In this document: positions 14,521 to 22,103 of the stretch, in pieces | Numbering within the stretch: the first letter of the stretch is position 1 | How the letters are laid out: the number at the start of each line of letters is the position of its first letter | Assembly (NCBI GenBank): GCA_035531955.1 | Contig: DATKRZ010000114.1 | Coordinates: 1-27,911 of the forward strand | Reading direction: 5' to 3' | Length of the DNA stretch: 27,911 bases | DNA from: Bog-756 sp035531955 | Lineage (GTDB): Bacteria; Actinomycetota; Acidimicrobiia; Acidimicrobiales; RAAP-2 | Made by a program: the position numbers and the translations under genes | The notes under the pieces: generated by a model | The model's database searches: none | Seen by the model: the letters and a program-made list of their open reading frames with translations, nothing else | Told to the model about the DNA's origin: nothing

Positions 14521-15228
14521 GGGGACGACCTGGGCCAGCACCGTCTCCACCGGGGCGGCCATCCCGGTGAGGAACGGCCCGAACTCGGCGAACCGGGCCG
14601 AGCCCTCGTCGAACCGCATGGTGTAGACGCAGTCCTTCAGGTCGTCGGGGTGGACGCCGAACAGGGTGACGCCCCACTCCCAGTCGTCGATGCCGGTGGA
14701 TCCGGTGATCAGCTGGACGATCCGGCCGGCGAAGGCCCGCCCGGCGGCGCCGTGCCCGTACATCATCGCCTTGCGCTCCTCGAAGGGCATCGAGAACCAA
14801 TTGGATCCCTCGGTGTCGCCCCGCCGCTTGGACATCGGATAGAAGCAGAACGCGGGCATCCCCTCCGGGGGGAGCCTGGGGTACAGCCGGGTCTGCTTCA
14901 TCTCCTCCGGCAGTCCGGCGGCGTACTCGGACACCTCGGTCAGCGACACGTACGAGCTGACCACCTCCAGCCCGGAGGCCTGCAGATCGGACTGGAACCG
15001 GCGGAGCCGCCAGAGGTCGGCGCCGAGGGCCATGAACCCCAGGTCGGCCTTGTGCCCGAGCATGGCGATCGACACCACCTGGACACCGTCGGCCTCGGCC
15101 CGTTTCACCGCCTGGATCACGGCCTGGGGGTCGCGCCCCCGCGCCCCCGGTCGGGAGGACGGGCCCGGGACTCTGCAGAAGAGGTGGAGCACGCCCAGGC
15201 CGATTGACGGGGCGAGGGGCTCGGTCAC
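14512..15228 (-). CDS. hemQ: Coproheme decarboxylase HemQ (chlorite dismutase family)
   Basis: A 238-residue enzyme of the HemQ branch of the chlorite-dismutase-like family, which decarboxylates coproheme to heme b in the Gram-positive coproporphyrin-dependent pathway. The catalytic Tyr130 lies in FCFYPMSKRR and the heme-ligand His159 in MMYGHGAAGR, both in the expected setting. DWEWGVTLFGVHPDDLKDCV and MRFDEGSARFAEFGPF complete the family pattern. GTG 15228 is the start. Other heme genes (hemH, hemY) are not nearby. The end overlaps larE by eight bases, so the two are co-translated. A strong hairpin separates it from groEL upstream. Confidence 0.92.
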   Translation of the reverse strand: MTEPLAPSIGLGVLHLFCRVPGPSSRPGARGRDPQAVIQAVKRAEADGVQVVSIAMLGHKADLGFMALGADLWRLRRFQSDLQASGLEVVSSYVSLTEVSEYAAGLPEEMKQTRLYPRLPPEGMPAFCFYPMSKRRGDTEGSNWFSMPFEERKAMMYGHGAAGRAFAGRIVQLITGSTGIDDWEWGVTLFGVHPDDLKDCVYTMRFDEGSARFAEFGPFLTGMAAPVETVLAQVVPDE

Positions 15229-15248
15229 GCCGGACAGTCTAGGGAACG

Positions 15249-15281
15249 GACGAAGGGCGCCCCACCGGGGCGCCCTTCGTC
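15249..15281 (-). terminator. Strong terminator hairpin downstream of groEL
   Basis: GACGAAGGGCGCCCC (15249-15263) is perfectly complementary to GGGGCGCCCTTCGTC (15267-15281), a 15-bp stem with a three-base loop. It lies between the groEL stop and the hemQ start on the same strand, so it should end groEL transcription. No T-run follows. Confidence 0.75.
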
Positions 15282-15326
15282 ATGATGTCGGTCCGCCCGC
15301 AGGCGGCGCTATCGGCGATGGCCGGA

Positions 15327-16952
15327 CTAGAAGTCGTCCATCCCTCCGCCGGGCATCCCGCCCCCGGAAGACTCCTCGGGCTTGTCCACGATGACCGCCT
15401 CGGTGGTCAGGAACAGGGCGGCGATGGAAGCGGCATTCTGGAGGGCCGAGCGGGTCACCTTCACCGCGTCGATCACCCCGGACTTGAACAGGTCCTCGTA
15501 CTCGCCGGTGGCTGCGTTCAGGCCTTCGGTGGGCTTCTTCAAGTTGCGCACCTTGTCGACGATCACCCCGCCCTCCAATCCGGCGTTGACGGCGATCTGC
15601 TTCAGCGGCTCCTCCACGGCGCGGGCCACGATGCGGGCACCGGTGGACTCGTCGCCGTCGAGCTTCTCGGCGGCGTCGAGCACCGCAGCCTGGGACCGGA
15701 GCAGGGCGACCCCGCCCCCGGGGACCACACCCTCCTCGATGGCGGCCTTGGTGGTGGAAACCGCATCCTCGATCCGGTGCTTCTTCTCCTTGAGCTCCAC
15801 CTCGGTGGCCGCACCGACCTTGATCACCGCCACCCCGCCTGACAGCTTGGCCAGGCGCTCCTGCAGCTTTTCGCGGTCGTAGTCGGAATCGGTGTTCTCG
15901 ATCTCCGTCTTGATCTGGTTGATCCGGCCCTTGATCTCCTCGTCGGCGCCCCCGCCTTCGACGATGGTGGTCTCATCCTTGGTGACCACCACCTTGCGGG
16001 CCGTGCCGAGCAGGTCGAGGCCCACATTCTCGAGCTTGAGGCCGACCTCCTCGGTGACGACCTGGCCACCGGTGAGGATGGCGATGTCCTGGAGCATGGC
16101 CTTGCGGCGCTCGCCGAAGCCGGGTGCCTTGACCGAAACGCTCTTGAACGTGCCGCGGATCTTGTTCACCACCAGCGTCGCCAGAGCCTCGCCCTCGAGG
16201 TCCTCGGCCACGATGACCAGCGGCTTGCCGGCCTGCATGATCTTCTCGAGCAGGGGGAGCAGGTCGCGCACGGCGGTGATCTTCGAGCCCACCAGCAGCA
16301 CGTAGGTGTCCTCGAGGACCGCCTCCATCCGCTCGGGGTCGGTGACGAAGTAGGGGGAGATGTAGCCCTTGTCGAAGCGCATCCCCTCGACCAGGTCCAT
16401 GTCCATGCCGAAGGTCTGTGACTCCTCGACGGTGATGACGCCGTCCTTGCCCACCTTGTCGATGGCCTCGGAGATCATCTCGCCGATCTCCGGGTCGGCG
16501 GCGGAGATGGACGCCACCTGGGCGATCTGATCCTTGGAATCGGTGTCCCGGGCGATGCCCCGCAGGGAGGCGACCGCGGCCTCGACTCCGGTCTCGATCC
16601 CCTTCTTCAGGGACATCGGGTTGGCGCCGGCGGCCACGTTCCGCAGCCCCTCGTGGACCATGGCCCAGGCCAGCACGGTGGCGGTGGTGGTGCCGTCGCC
16701 GGCCACGTCGTCGGTCTTCTTGGCGACCTCCTTGACGAGCTCGGCGCCGATCCTCTCGAACGGGTCCTCGAGCTCGATGTCCTTGGCAATGGAGACGCCG
16801 TCGTTGGTGATCGTCGGTGCGCCCCACTTCTTGTCCAGGACGACATTGCGGCCTTTGGGCCCGAGGGTGACGCGTACGGCGTCGGCGAGCTTGTTCATGC
16901 CGCTCTCGAGGGACCGGCGGGCCTCCTCGTCGAACGTGATCAACTTGGCCAT
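15327..16952 (-). CDS. groL: Chaperonin GroEL (Hsp60)
   Basis: A 541-residue chaperonin subunit that folds proteins in the cytosol in an ATP-driven double ring with GroES. The sequence is typical throughout: MAKLITFDEEARRSLESGMN, KDIELEDPFERIGAELVKEV, the nucleotide-site VAGDGTTTATVLA, and a C-terminal Gly/Met tail GGGMPGGGMDDF. ATG 16952 has a GGAGGAA ribosome site. No groES lies in the window next to it, which matches the stand-alone groEL (GroEL2 type) of actinobacteria. A perfect CIRCE element lies 20 bases upstream of the start, so it should be under HrcA heat-shock repression. A strong hairpin follows. Confidence 0.97.
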   Translation of the reverse strand: MAKLITFDEEARRSLESGMNKLADAVRVTLGPKGRNVVLDKKWGAPTITNDGVSIAKDIELEDPFERIGAELVKEVAKKTDDVAGDGTTTATVLAWAMVHEGLRNVAAGANPMSLKKGIETGVEAAVASLRGIARDTDSKDQIAQVASISAADPEIGEMISEAIDKVGKDGVITVEESQTFGMDMDLVEGMRFDKGYISPYFVTDPERMEAVLEDTYVLLVGSKITAVRDLLPLLEKIMQAGKPLVIVAEDLEGEALATLVVNKIRGTFKSVSVKAPGFGERRKAMLQDIAILTGGQVVTEEVGLKLENVGLDLLGTARKVVVTKDETTIVEGGGADEEIKGRINQIKTEIENTDSDYDREKLQERLAKLSGGVAVIKVGAATEVELKEKKHRIEDAVSTTKAAIEEGVVPGGGVALLRSQAAVLDAAEKLDGDESTGARIVARAVEEPLKQIAVNAGLEGGVIVDKVRNLKKPTEGLNAATGEYEDLFKSGVIDAVKVTRSALQNAASIAALFLTTEAVIVDKPEESSGGGMPGGGMDDF

Positions 16953-16971
16953 CTGGTGTTCCTCCGTGTCG

Positions 16972-16998
16972 TTAGCACTCTGCACTGTCGAGTGCTAA
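16972..16998. promoter_or_regulatory. CIRCE element (HrcA operator) of groEL
   Basis: TTAGCACTC (16972-16980), a nine-base spacer and GAGTGCTAA (16990-16998) form the exact CIRCE consensus, 9-9-9 with perfect arms. On the minus strand a -10-like TATTAG overlaps its upstream edge. HrcA bound here would block groEL transcription at normal temperature. Confidence 0.97.
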
Positions 16999-17030
16999 TA
17001 GCAAACCACGTGTGCGCCCGGTGCGCAACC

Positions 17031-17113
17031 TCGGGTGCCGTCCACCAGGCTCGGATGCCCCTCCACCAGGCTCGGGTGCCCGTCCGCCGGGTCCGGGTGC
17101 CGTCCGCCGGCTG
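17031..17113. repeat. Four imperfect 20-21-bp tandem repeats
   Basis: Units start near 17031, 17051, 17072 and 17093, each resembling TCGGGTGCCCGTCCACCAGG with a few substitutions. They lie between the groEL promoter and the end of the QueA-like gene, outside any supported gene. There are no spacers, so this is not a CRISPR. Confidence 0.7.
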
Positions 17114-17135
17114 GGCAGCCGGTCCGGGTCCGCAC

Positions 17136-18191
17136 TCAGGGCAGGATCAGGTGCACATCCCCGAACTCGTGCCACCGGTATCCCTCGGCCAGGCCCACCC
17201 GGTAGGAGTCCCGGAGCAGGCCACGGCCAGTGAAGGCCTCGAGCATCAGCAGATGGGACGATGCCGGCTCGTGCCACCCGGTAAGCAGCCCGTCGGCGAC
17301 GGCCACACCGCGTTCCGGTGAGACGACCAGGTCGGTCCACCCGTCGTAGCCGTGGGCCAGCCCGTCGGGCCCGGCGGCCGACTCCAGCGCCCGCACCACG
17401 GTCGTGCCCACGGCGATGACCCGGTGGCCGCTGCGGTGGGCGGCGTTGACCCGCTCGGCGGTCGGCCCCGGCACGCGGACCCGCTCGGGGTAGGGGAGCT
17501 CGTCCGCCTCGAGGGAGGCCACCCCGGTGTGGAGCACCAGCGGGGTGACGCCGACGCCCTTGGCCACCAGGCGGGTGACGACCTCCGGGGTGAAGGGCCG
17601 GCCCGCGCTCGGCATCTCGGCGCTGCCGGGCTCGGTGGCGTACACGTTCTGGTACATCTCGATGGGCCAGGGCCGGTCGACGTAGCCGTAGCGGATCGGC
17701 CGGCCGTGGACCGCGAGCCAGCTCAGCGCGCGCCTGCCCAGCCGCAGGGTGGCCACCCACAGCCGCCCCGCATCGCCGTAGGGCTGATCGAGGGTGAGCG
17801 ATGCGCCGCCGACCAGCATCAGCCGCCGCGACGGCAGCGGCCCGGCCCAGCGCTCGGTGGACCGGCCGGCCGGCCGCCGCGGCTCGACCACCCACCGGTC
17901 CCCCTCGAGTTGGGTGGAGAGGTGGACGACCAGGGCCGTCCCGTCATCGGCCCGGGCGTCGACGGCGGCCGGGATGGTGCCGGAGGTGTTCACCACGACC
18001 AGGTCGCCGGCGTCGAGAAAGCGGGGCAGCATCGAAAAGGTGCTCGGGACGAGCGCGCCGTCCCCCCGGTTGGCCACCAGCATGCGGACGGCGTCACGGG
18101 TGAGGCCCCGCGCCTCGGGCGGCTCCGATGCCTCGAGGGCGGACGGAAGGTCATAGGTGAGCCGTTCGGTGGGATCGGCGAGGGTGCTCAT
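17136..18191 (-). CDS. QueA-like S-adenosylmethionine:tRNA ribosyltransferase-isomerase
   Basis: A 351-residue protein of the QueA family (COG0809). QueA transfers the ribosyl part of SAM to preQ1-modified tRNA to form epoxyqueuosine. Visible family blocks are DAGDLVVVNTSGTIPAAVDA, YGYVDRPWPIEMYQNVYATE, AGRPFTPEVVTRLVAKGV, LHTGVASLEADELPYPERV, AVGTTVVRALESAA and the closing EGYRWHEFGDVHLIL. The NTSGTIPA wording differs from the usual NT(S/T)RVIPAR of true QueA, so this is a diverged actinobacterial branch and may not act in queuosine synthesis. The ATG overlaps the SDR stop (ATGA), so both are in one operon facing away from soxR. No other queuosine genes are seen. Confidence 0.82.
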   Translation of the reverse strand: MSTLADPTERLTYDLPSALEASEPPEARGLTRDAVRMLVANRGDGALVPSTFSMLPRFLDAGDLVVVNTSGTIPAAVDARADDGTALVVHLSTQLEGDRWVVEPRRPAGRSTERWAGPLPSRRLMLVGGASLTLDQPYGDAGRLWVATLRLGRRALSWLAVHGRPIRYGYVDRPWPIEMYQNVYATEPGSAEMPSAGRPFTPEVVTRLVAKGVGVTPLVLHTGVASLEADELPYPERVRVPGPTAERVNAAHRSGHRVIAVGTTVVRALESAAGPDGLAHGYDGWTDLVVSPERGVAVADGLLTGWHEPASSHLLMLEAFTGRGLLRDSYRVGLAEGYRWHEFGDVHLILP

Positions 18192-18880
18192 GACTGGGCC
18201 CACTGGTCGGCCCGGTAGCGCCCGCTGGGGGCGCCGGAGTCGAGCAGCCGGCGGAGCGGCGGCACGGCCGACTCGGGGTCGGGCCGGTCCGAGATGTCCT
18301 CGCCGGGGAAGGCGGCCTGGTGCATCTCCGTCCGCATGTCACCCGGATCGAACTGGTAGACACGCAGGTCCGGCCGCTCGGCCGCCAGCACGCGGTGCAC
18401 CTGGTCGAGCGCCGCTTTGGACGACCCGTAGCCGCCCCAGCCCTCGTAGGCCTCGACCGCGGCGTCCGAGGAGACGGCCACCACGGTGCCGTGGCTCCGC
18501 CGCAGCAGGGGCACGGCCGCCTGCACCAGGGCGAGGGGGGCGAGGACGTTCACCTCGTAGACGCGCGCCAGGGCGTCGAGCGGGTAGCGGTCGAGCGTCG
18601 GGAGGGGAGAGGGCCCGAGGGTGCTGGCGTTGTTGACCACCAGGTCGAGGCCGCCCAGTCCGGCAGCCGCCTCCACCAGCGCGGCCCGGTGGCGGTCATC
18701 GGTGACGTCCCCGGCGATGGCCCGCACCGGTTCGCCCAGGGCCGCGAGTGCCGCGCCGGCCTGCCCGAGCAGGTGTGGCCGCCGCCCGTCGATGACCAGG
18801 CCCCAGCCGTCCTTGGCCAGGTCGGTGGCGACCGCCCGCCCGAACCCCTGTGATGCACCGGTGACGATGGCGACTGGCAT
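18188..18880 (-). CDS. Short-chain dehydrogenase/reductase (SDR)
   Basis: A 230-residue classical SDR. The nucleotide loop is VTGASQGFG (6-14) near the N-terminus. NNAS (83-86) follows, and the full catalytic tetrad is in place: Asn111, Ser138, Tyr151 and Lys155 (YGSSK). Such enzymes oxidise or reduce alcohols and carbonyls with NAD(P); the substrate is unknown. ATG 18880 has a clear GGAGGAA ribosome site. Longer open sequence upstream is the divergent promoter region. The stop overlaps the QueA-like start. A promoter with a 19-bp spacer lies 44-74 bases upstream, next to the divergent soxR, so SoxR control is likely. Confidence 0.9.
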   Translation of the reverse strand: MPVAIVTGASQGFGRAVATDLAKDGWGLVIDGRRPHLLGQAGAALAALGEPVRAIAGDVTDDRHRAALVEAAAGLGGLDLVVNNASTLGPSPLPTLDRYPLDALARVYEVNVLAPLALVQAAVPLLRRSHGTVVAVSSDAAVEAYEGWGGYGSSKAALDQVHRVLAAERPDLRVYQFDPGDMRTEMHQAAFPGEDISDRPDPESAVPPLRRLLDSGAPSGRYRADQWAQS

Positions 18881-18923
18881 TGCGATTCCTCCGCTCCCGG
18901 CGCCAATTTGGGCGCCTGGAGGT

Positions 18924-18954
18924 AGGGTAAGGGTTAAAGTAATGTTGAAGTCAA
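18924..18954 (-). promoter_or_regulatory. Candidate SoxR-controlled promoter of the SDR operon
   Basis: On the minus strand, TTGACT (18954-18949) and TACCCT (18929-18924) are separated by 19 bases, the over-long spacing typical of promoters activated by MerR-family proteins. An imperfect dyad, TTnAA-N6-TTnAA (18934-18949), lies within the spacer and the edge of the -35 box. The -10 is a weak match. Confidence 0.55.
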
Positions 18955-19022
18955 GGGATTTCTCGAGGCCGCGAGGGCGGTCTCCCGGATGGGTGATCTC
19001 TCGGATGAGGGAGGTGCGCGGC

Positions 19023-19460
19023 ATGGAGGACCTGCTGACCATCGGGGACGTGGCCCGGCGCAGCGGCCTGGCCGCCTCGGCCATCCGTTTCTACGAGGGC
19101 CAGGGGCTCATCCATGCGGAACGCACTCCGAGCGGCCAGCGCCGGTTCCGACGCGATGTGCTCCGCCGGATCGCCTTCATCCGGATCGCCCAGCGGGTGG
19201 GCCTCAGCCTCGAGGAGATCGTTGCCGCCCTCGCCGAGCTCCCGGTCGACCGGGCACCGAGTGCCCACGACTGGCAGCGCCTCACCCGGGGCTGGCGGGA
19301 GCGGATCGACCAGCGCATCGCACTGCTCGAGGCCCTGCAGGGCGGACTGGCCAAGTGCATCGGCTGCGGGTGCCTGTCCCTCAAGACCTGTGCGTTGTCC
19401 AACCCCAGTGACGTCGCCGCCGGCCTCGGAGCCGGGCCCCGGTGGCTGCTCGACGAGTGA
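19023..19460 (+). CDS. soxR: SoxR-type redox-sensing MerR-family regulator
   Basis: A 145-residue MerR-family activator. The winged helix-turn-helix starts at LTIGDVARRSGLAASAIRFY (5-24), with the expected EGQGLI and RRFRRDVLRRI blocks, followed by a dimer helix. The C-terminal [2Fe-2S] cluster motif KCIGCGCLSLKTCA has Cys112, 115, 117 and 123, the SoxR signature. Oxidation of the cluster by redox-active compounds switches the target promoter on. ATG 19023 is chosen over an in-frame ATG at 19005 because GGGAGG sits at a good distance from it. The divergent SDR/QueA-like operon is the nearest target and has a MerR-type promoter. Confidence 0.93.
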   Translation: MEDLLTIGDVARRSGLAASAIRFYEGQGLIHAERTPSGQRRFRRDVLRRIAFIRIAQRVGLSLEEIVAALAELPVDRAPSAHDWQRLTRGWRERIDQRIALLEALQGGLAKCIGCGCLSLKTCALSNPSDVAAGLGAGPRWLLDE

Positions 19461-19528
19461 CGCAGGAGTGCCGTGCACCACCGGCGGACACGGGCACGGG
19501 GATCATCGACCCGTGGTCGTCCGTGGCG

Positions 19529-19569
19529 CCAGACAGCGGACCAGGCCGCCTCTACGGCGGCCCGTCTGG
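19529..19569 (+). terminator. Composite hairpin downstream of soxR
   Basis: An inner stem GGCCGCC/GGCGGCC (19544-19550 with 19556-19562, five-base loop) is enclosed by CCAGAC (19529-19534) and GTCTGG (19564-19569). It starts 69 bases after the soxR stop in a gene-free gap and probably ends soxR transcription. The rest of the 19461-19727 gap holds no supported gene. Confidence 0.5.
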
Positions 19570-19727
19570 TGAGGGCGCCCGTCTCGATCAGGGGGCTCGA
19601 CTCGGTCGAGGTCCTCGTCCAGCAGTCGGCTTGGCGGGATACAGAGCCTCCCTTACTCGTCTGGCAAGGACTTCGCGGGCAATGCGAGGAAGGCCAACCA
19701 GGCGGTGGCAGAATGCGCGGAGCGTCT

Positions 19728-20717
19728 ATGACAAGGTCCCACATCGCAGTTCCACGCCGATCGGCCGTGCTCCTCGTAGTGGTCGGATTGACCGCCTCCG
19801 CCTGTGGCACCGCCGGCACGTCCGCCAACCCATCTACGAGCTCGTCGGGGCCAAAGACAACCACGACGTCGGGGACGACCGGCTATGCGGCGACCGTCAC
19901 GGCACCCGGGGCCATCAACCCCGCGGCGATACCCCTGGGCGACGGATATCTGTCGACCGGTCCCAAGGTCGGCTACGTCGATTCGTGCCAGACCTCGTTC
20001 CCCTCCATCGGAGGAGCCCAAGTGGTAGGTCCCTGGATCAACACGACCACCAAGACCTGGGACTCGCTTACCAAGATCGATGTCCAAGGGGCGGTGAGCT
20101 GGCCCTCAGCGAGCTATTCGGTGACCCCATCGAACGGCAATCGCATCGTCAACACCGACGATCTTCCCATCGGCCACACGACGGGGTCCTTCCCCATCGC
20201 CAGCAGCGACCCTGCCTTCGCCTACGACCGCAATCCGAATTCGATCGGGGCACAGTCGATCACCTGGTCGATTCCCGAGAACCCGGCAGCGGCCCCGTCG
20301 CCATCGTGCACTTCAGGTGGGCCGATCGGAGTTCTCGACGATGGTGTGCTGCTGTTCAACGCCCTCGACGGCGAGGGTCGAGACGCTGGGGCCCACGAGG
20401 TCCTCGACAGCTGTGGCGAGCACCCGCAGATGGGTGACGAGCTGCATCATCACTTCGTGCCGTCGTGCATCCTGGATAAGGCGATCGCAAGCTCGACCTT
20501 GGTCGGTTACGCGATCGACGGCTATGGCATCTATGTCGAACGGACTTCCGGTGGCCACTTGCTCACCAACACGGATCTGGACGCCTGCCACGGACGCTCC
20601 TCCGAGGTGCTCTGGGACGGAAAGGAGCAAGTGATCTACCACTACGACGCGACGCTCGACTATCCCTACACAGTGGGATGCTTTCACGGCACGCCGATCC
20701 GCCTGGGTGTGGGGTAG
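19728..20717 (+). CDS. YHYH-domain lipoprotein
   Basis: About 329 residues with a lipoprotein-type signal (hydrophobic core 12-22, Cys26 after ASA) and a Ser/Thr-rich linker. The rest matches the YHYH protein family (PF14240): SYSVTPSNGNRIVNTDDLPI, IGVLDDGVLLFNALDGEGRD, DSCGEHPQMGDELHHHFVPS, VGYAIDGYGIYV and YHYDATLDYPYTVGCFHG. The central YHYH of other members is LHHH here, with the His cluster kept, which hints at metal binding. The family's function is not established. ATG 19728 has GGAG upstream; an in-frame ATG at 19713 is possible. It stands alone, with codon use less GC-biased than its neighbours. Confidence 0.83.
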   Translation: MTRSHIAVPRRSAVLLVVVGLTASACGTAGTSANPSTSSSGPKTTTTSGTTGYAATVTAPGAINPAAIPLGDGYLSTGPKVGYVDSCQTSFPSIGGAQVVGPWINTTTKTWDSLTKIDVQGAVSWPSASYSVTPSNGNRIVNTDDLPIGHTTGSFPIASSDPAFAYDRNPNSIGAQSITWSIPENPAAAPSPSCTSGGPIGVLDDGVLLFNALDGEGRDAGAHEVLDSCGEHPQMGDELHHHFVPSCILDKAIASSTLVGYAIDGYGIYVERTSGGHLLTNTDLDACHGRSSEVLWDGKEQVIYHYDATLDYPYTVGCFHGTPIRLGVG

Positions 20718-20734
20718 TCACCGGTCCAGGTGAC
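20717..20734 (+). terminator. Short hairpin at the YHYH gene stop
   Basis: GTCACC (20717-20722) pairs with GGTGAC (20729-20734) across a six-base loop, starting at the last base of the stop codon. There is no T-run, so termination is only possible. Confidence 0.35.
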
Positions 20735-21292
20735 CGAGATACCGCACCGGACCCAGTGGGATGTGCCGGATGTGTCAGCGTGTCACTTTTGGCCCCGTCC
20801 AGCCTCGAAGGACTGATGTCTTGCATCCAATCAGCGTGTCTCAACACTGTTCGATCGGCTCAATCCTGAACGTGAACAGCTCGCCCCGTGCCCCGAAACG
20901 CTCGGCGTGGTGTTGGGTGCGGACGTTCACCGAGATTTAAGCGTCTTGTTTCATTGCCGCCATCCGGGGCTGCTAAAAACGTGAGTGGCCCGAACGAAGC
21001 GTCGGCAACAACGTTGGGCGGCGGGCCAACTCGCAGCCGTCACGCTGGCGAACTGACTCGTATCCCCCGAGTCAGTCGTCGGCGTTGACGGGGGGTGCCA
21101 ACAGCCGGAACCCTCTGAGCAGCTTCCCGGTCAGGCCGCGCTCCTTCTGAGGGAAACTGCAGCTCACTCGCCTGCCTCTGGCTGCCTGTACTGCCATACC
21201 GCTCCAGAGGGCCGAGCCCACTTCCCCTTGCCTGATCTGAGGTGTTGAATGGGACTCACTGTGGGACCCGGCCGACGAGGGAGGGGGCTCCT
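20735..21292. other. Gene-free interval in the putative decayed island
   Basis: About 560 bases with no frame that shows a convincing start, domain or codon pattern. It is less GC-rich than the flanking regions. The only clear structure is the hairpin at 21052-21075. It may be decayed coding sequence, but no family is recognisable by eye. Confidence 0.5.
21052..21075. repeat. Perfect 9-bp inverted repeat in the gene-free interval
   Basis: ACTGACTCG (21052-21060) is exactly complementary to CGAGTCAGT (21067-21075 region, 21067 being the last loop base) around a TATCCCC loop. It belongs to no supported gene. It could be a terminator-like hairpin or a protein-binding palindrome. Confidence 0.6.
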
Positions 21293-21952
21293 GTGAGACG
21301 ACTCGGGCTGGTGAGCGTGGTGGCCATTGCGCTGCTCGTAGGCATGCTCAGCTCGGTGTCGCCGTCAGCAGGAGCATCGGCTGCAGTGACGAGGCCCGGG
21401 CCGCCCACAGCCGCTCAGGCGACTTACATTGCTGGCGTTCGTGGAGTATCCGTCTCGTGGAGTGCACCCGTCTCCGACGGCGGTTCTCCGATTCTGTACT
21501 ACGTGGCGTCCAACTACAGCGGGAAGTACCGCTGCATTTCGCTCAACCCCGGCCCTGACGCCTGTCACATTGACGGCCTCAGGATCGGAAAATCTGTGCG
21601 CCACATTCGCGTAAGAGCGATCAATGCGAAGGGTCTTGGCCACGTTGCGGTGATCTTGCCCAGCAATGACAGTAGCGGTGGCACCTCCGCATCGCCACCC
21701 TCCGGCACGAGCCCGGCTTTCGCAAGCCAACCCCCGTCCGCCTCTACCTCTGACATCCCCGCGGCGTCCACCGCGACCAGCGGGACTCAAAGCACCGACG
21801 TTCCAGCGGGACTGCCGTTCACAGGCGCCAACATAGATGCGTTGTTCATCCTGGGCGTGAGCCTCGTCCTTGGTGGCTTCCTCATTCTTCGCCCGGTCGG
21901 GCAGCGTCGACGTGAGTTGTCGAGGGCATCGAACTGGTTCCTCGGTCTTTGA
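21293..21952 (+). CDS. Secreted Fn3-like protein with LPFTG cell-wall sorting signal
   Basis: A 219-residue surface protein. A signal peptide covers about 1-31. Residues about 38-123 look like a single fibronectin type III domain (GVSVSWSAPVSDGGSPILYY, IRVRAINAKGLG), with an inserted Cys81/Cys91 pair that may form a disulfide. A Ser/Thr/Pro linker runs to about 172. The C-terminus has the sortase pattern: LPFTG (174-178), a hydrophobic span (183-199) and basic QRRR. A class of sortase would attach it to the cell wall; no sortase gene is in the window. GTG 21293 is chosen for its purine-rich site (AGGGAGGGGG). Codon use is visibly less GC-biased than in housekeeping neighbours. Confidence 0.83.
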   Translation: MRRLGLVSVVAIALLVGMLSSVSPSAGASAAVTRPGPPTAAQATYIAGVRGVSVSWSAPVSDGGSPILYYVASNYSGKYRCISLNPGPDACHIDGLRIGKSVRHIRVRAINAKGLGHVAVILPSNDSSGGTSASPPSGTSPAFASQPPSASTSDIPAASTATSGTQSTDVPAGLPFTGANIDALFILGVSLVLGGFLILRPVGQRRRELSRASNWFLGL

Positions 21953-22023
21953 TCGGCTCGATGGCGGGGTTGCGGGCTCGGTGCACGCTCGCCCCGGTGC
22001 CCTGAAGGCGGTCGGCGGGCACC

Positions 22024-22051
22024 CAGGTGGGAGCCAGGTGGGAGCTAGGTG
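22024..22051. repeat. 11-bp tandem repeat
   Basis: CAGGTGGGAGC occurs twice in tandem (22024-22034, 22035-22045), followed by a partial third copy (TAGGTG). It lies in the non-coding gap between the LPFTG gene and the integrase remnant. Confidence 0.7.
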
Positions 22052-22103
22052 CCGGACCCGGAGCGTAGGTGGCGGGACCTCCGCTCGACGGGCCCGACGT
22101 CAA

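Noticed and set aside
17031..17113. Repeat cluster considered as a CRISPR array
   Set aside because: Units are contiguous and imperfect with no spacers, and no cas genes are nearby.
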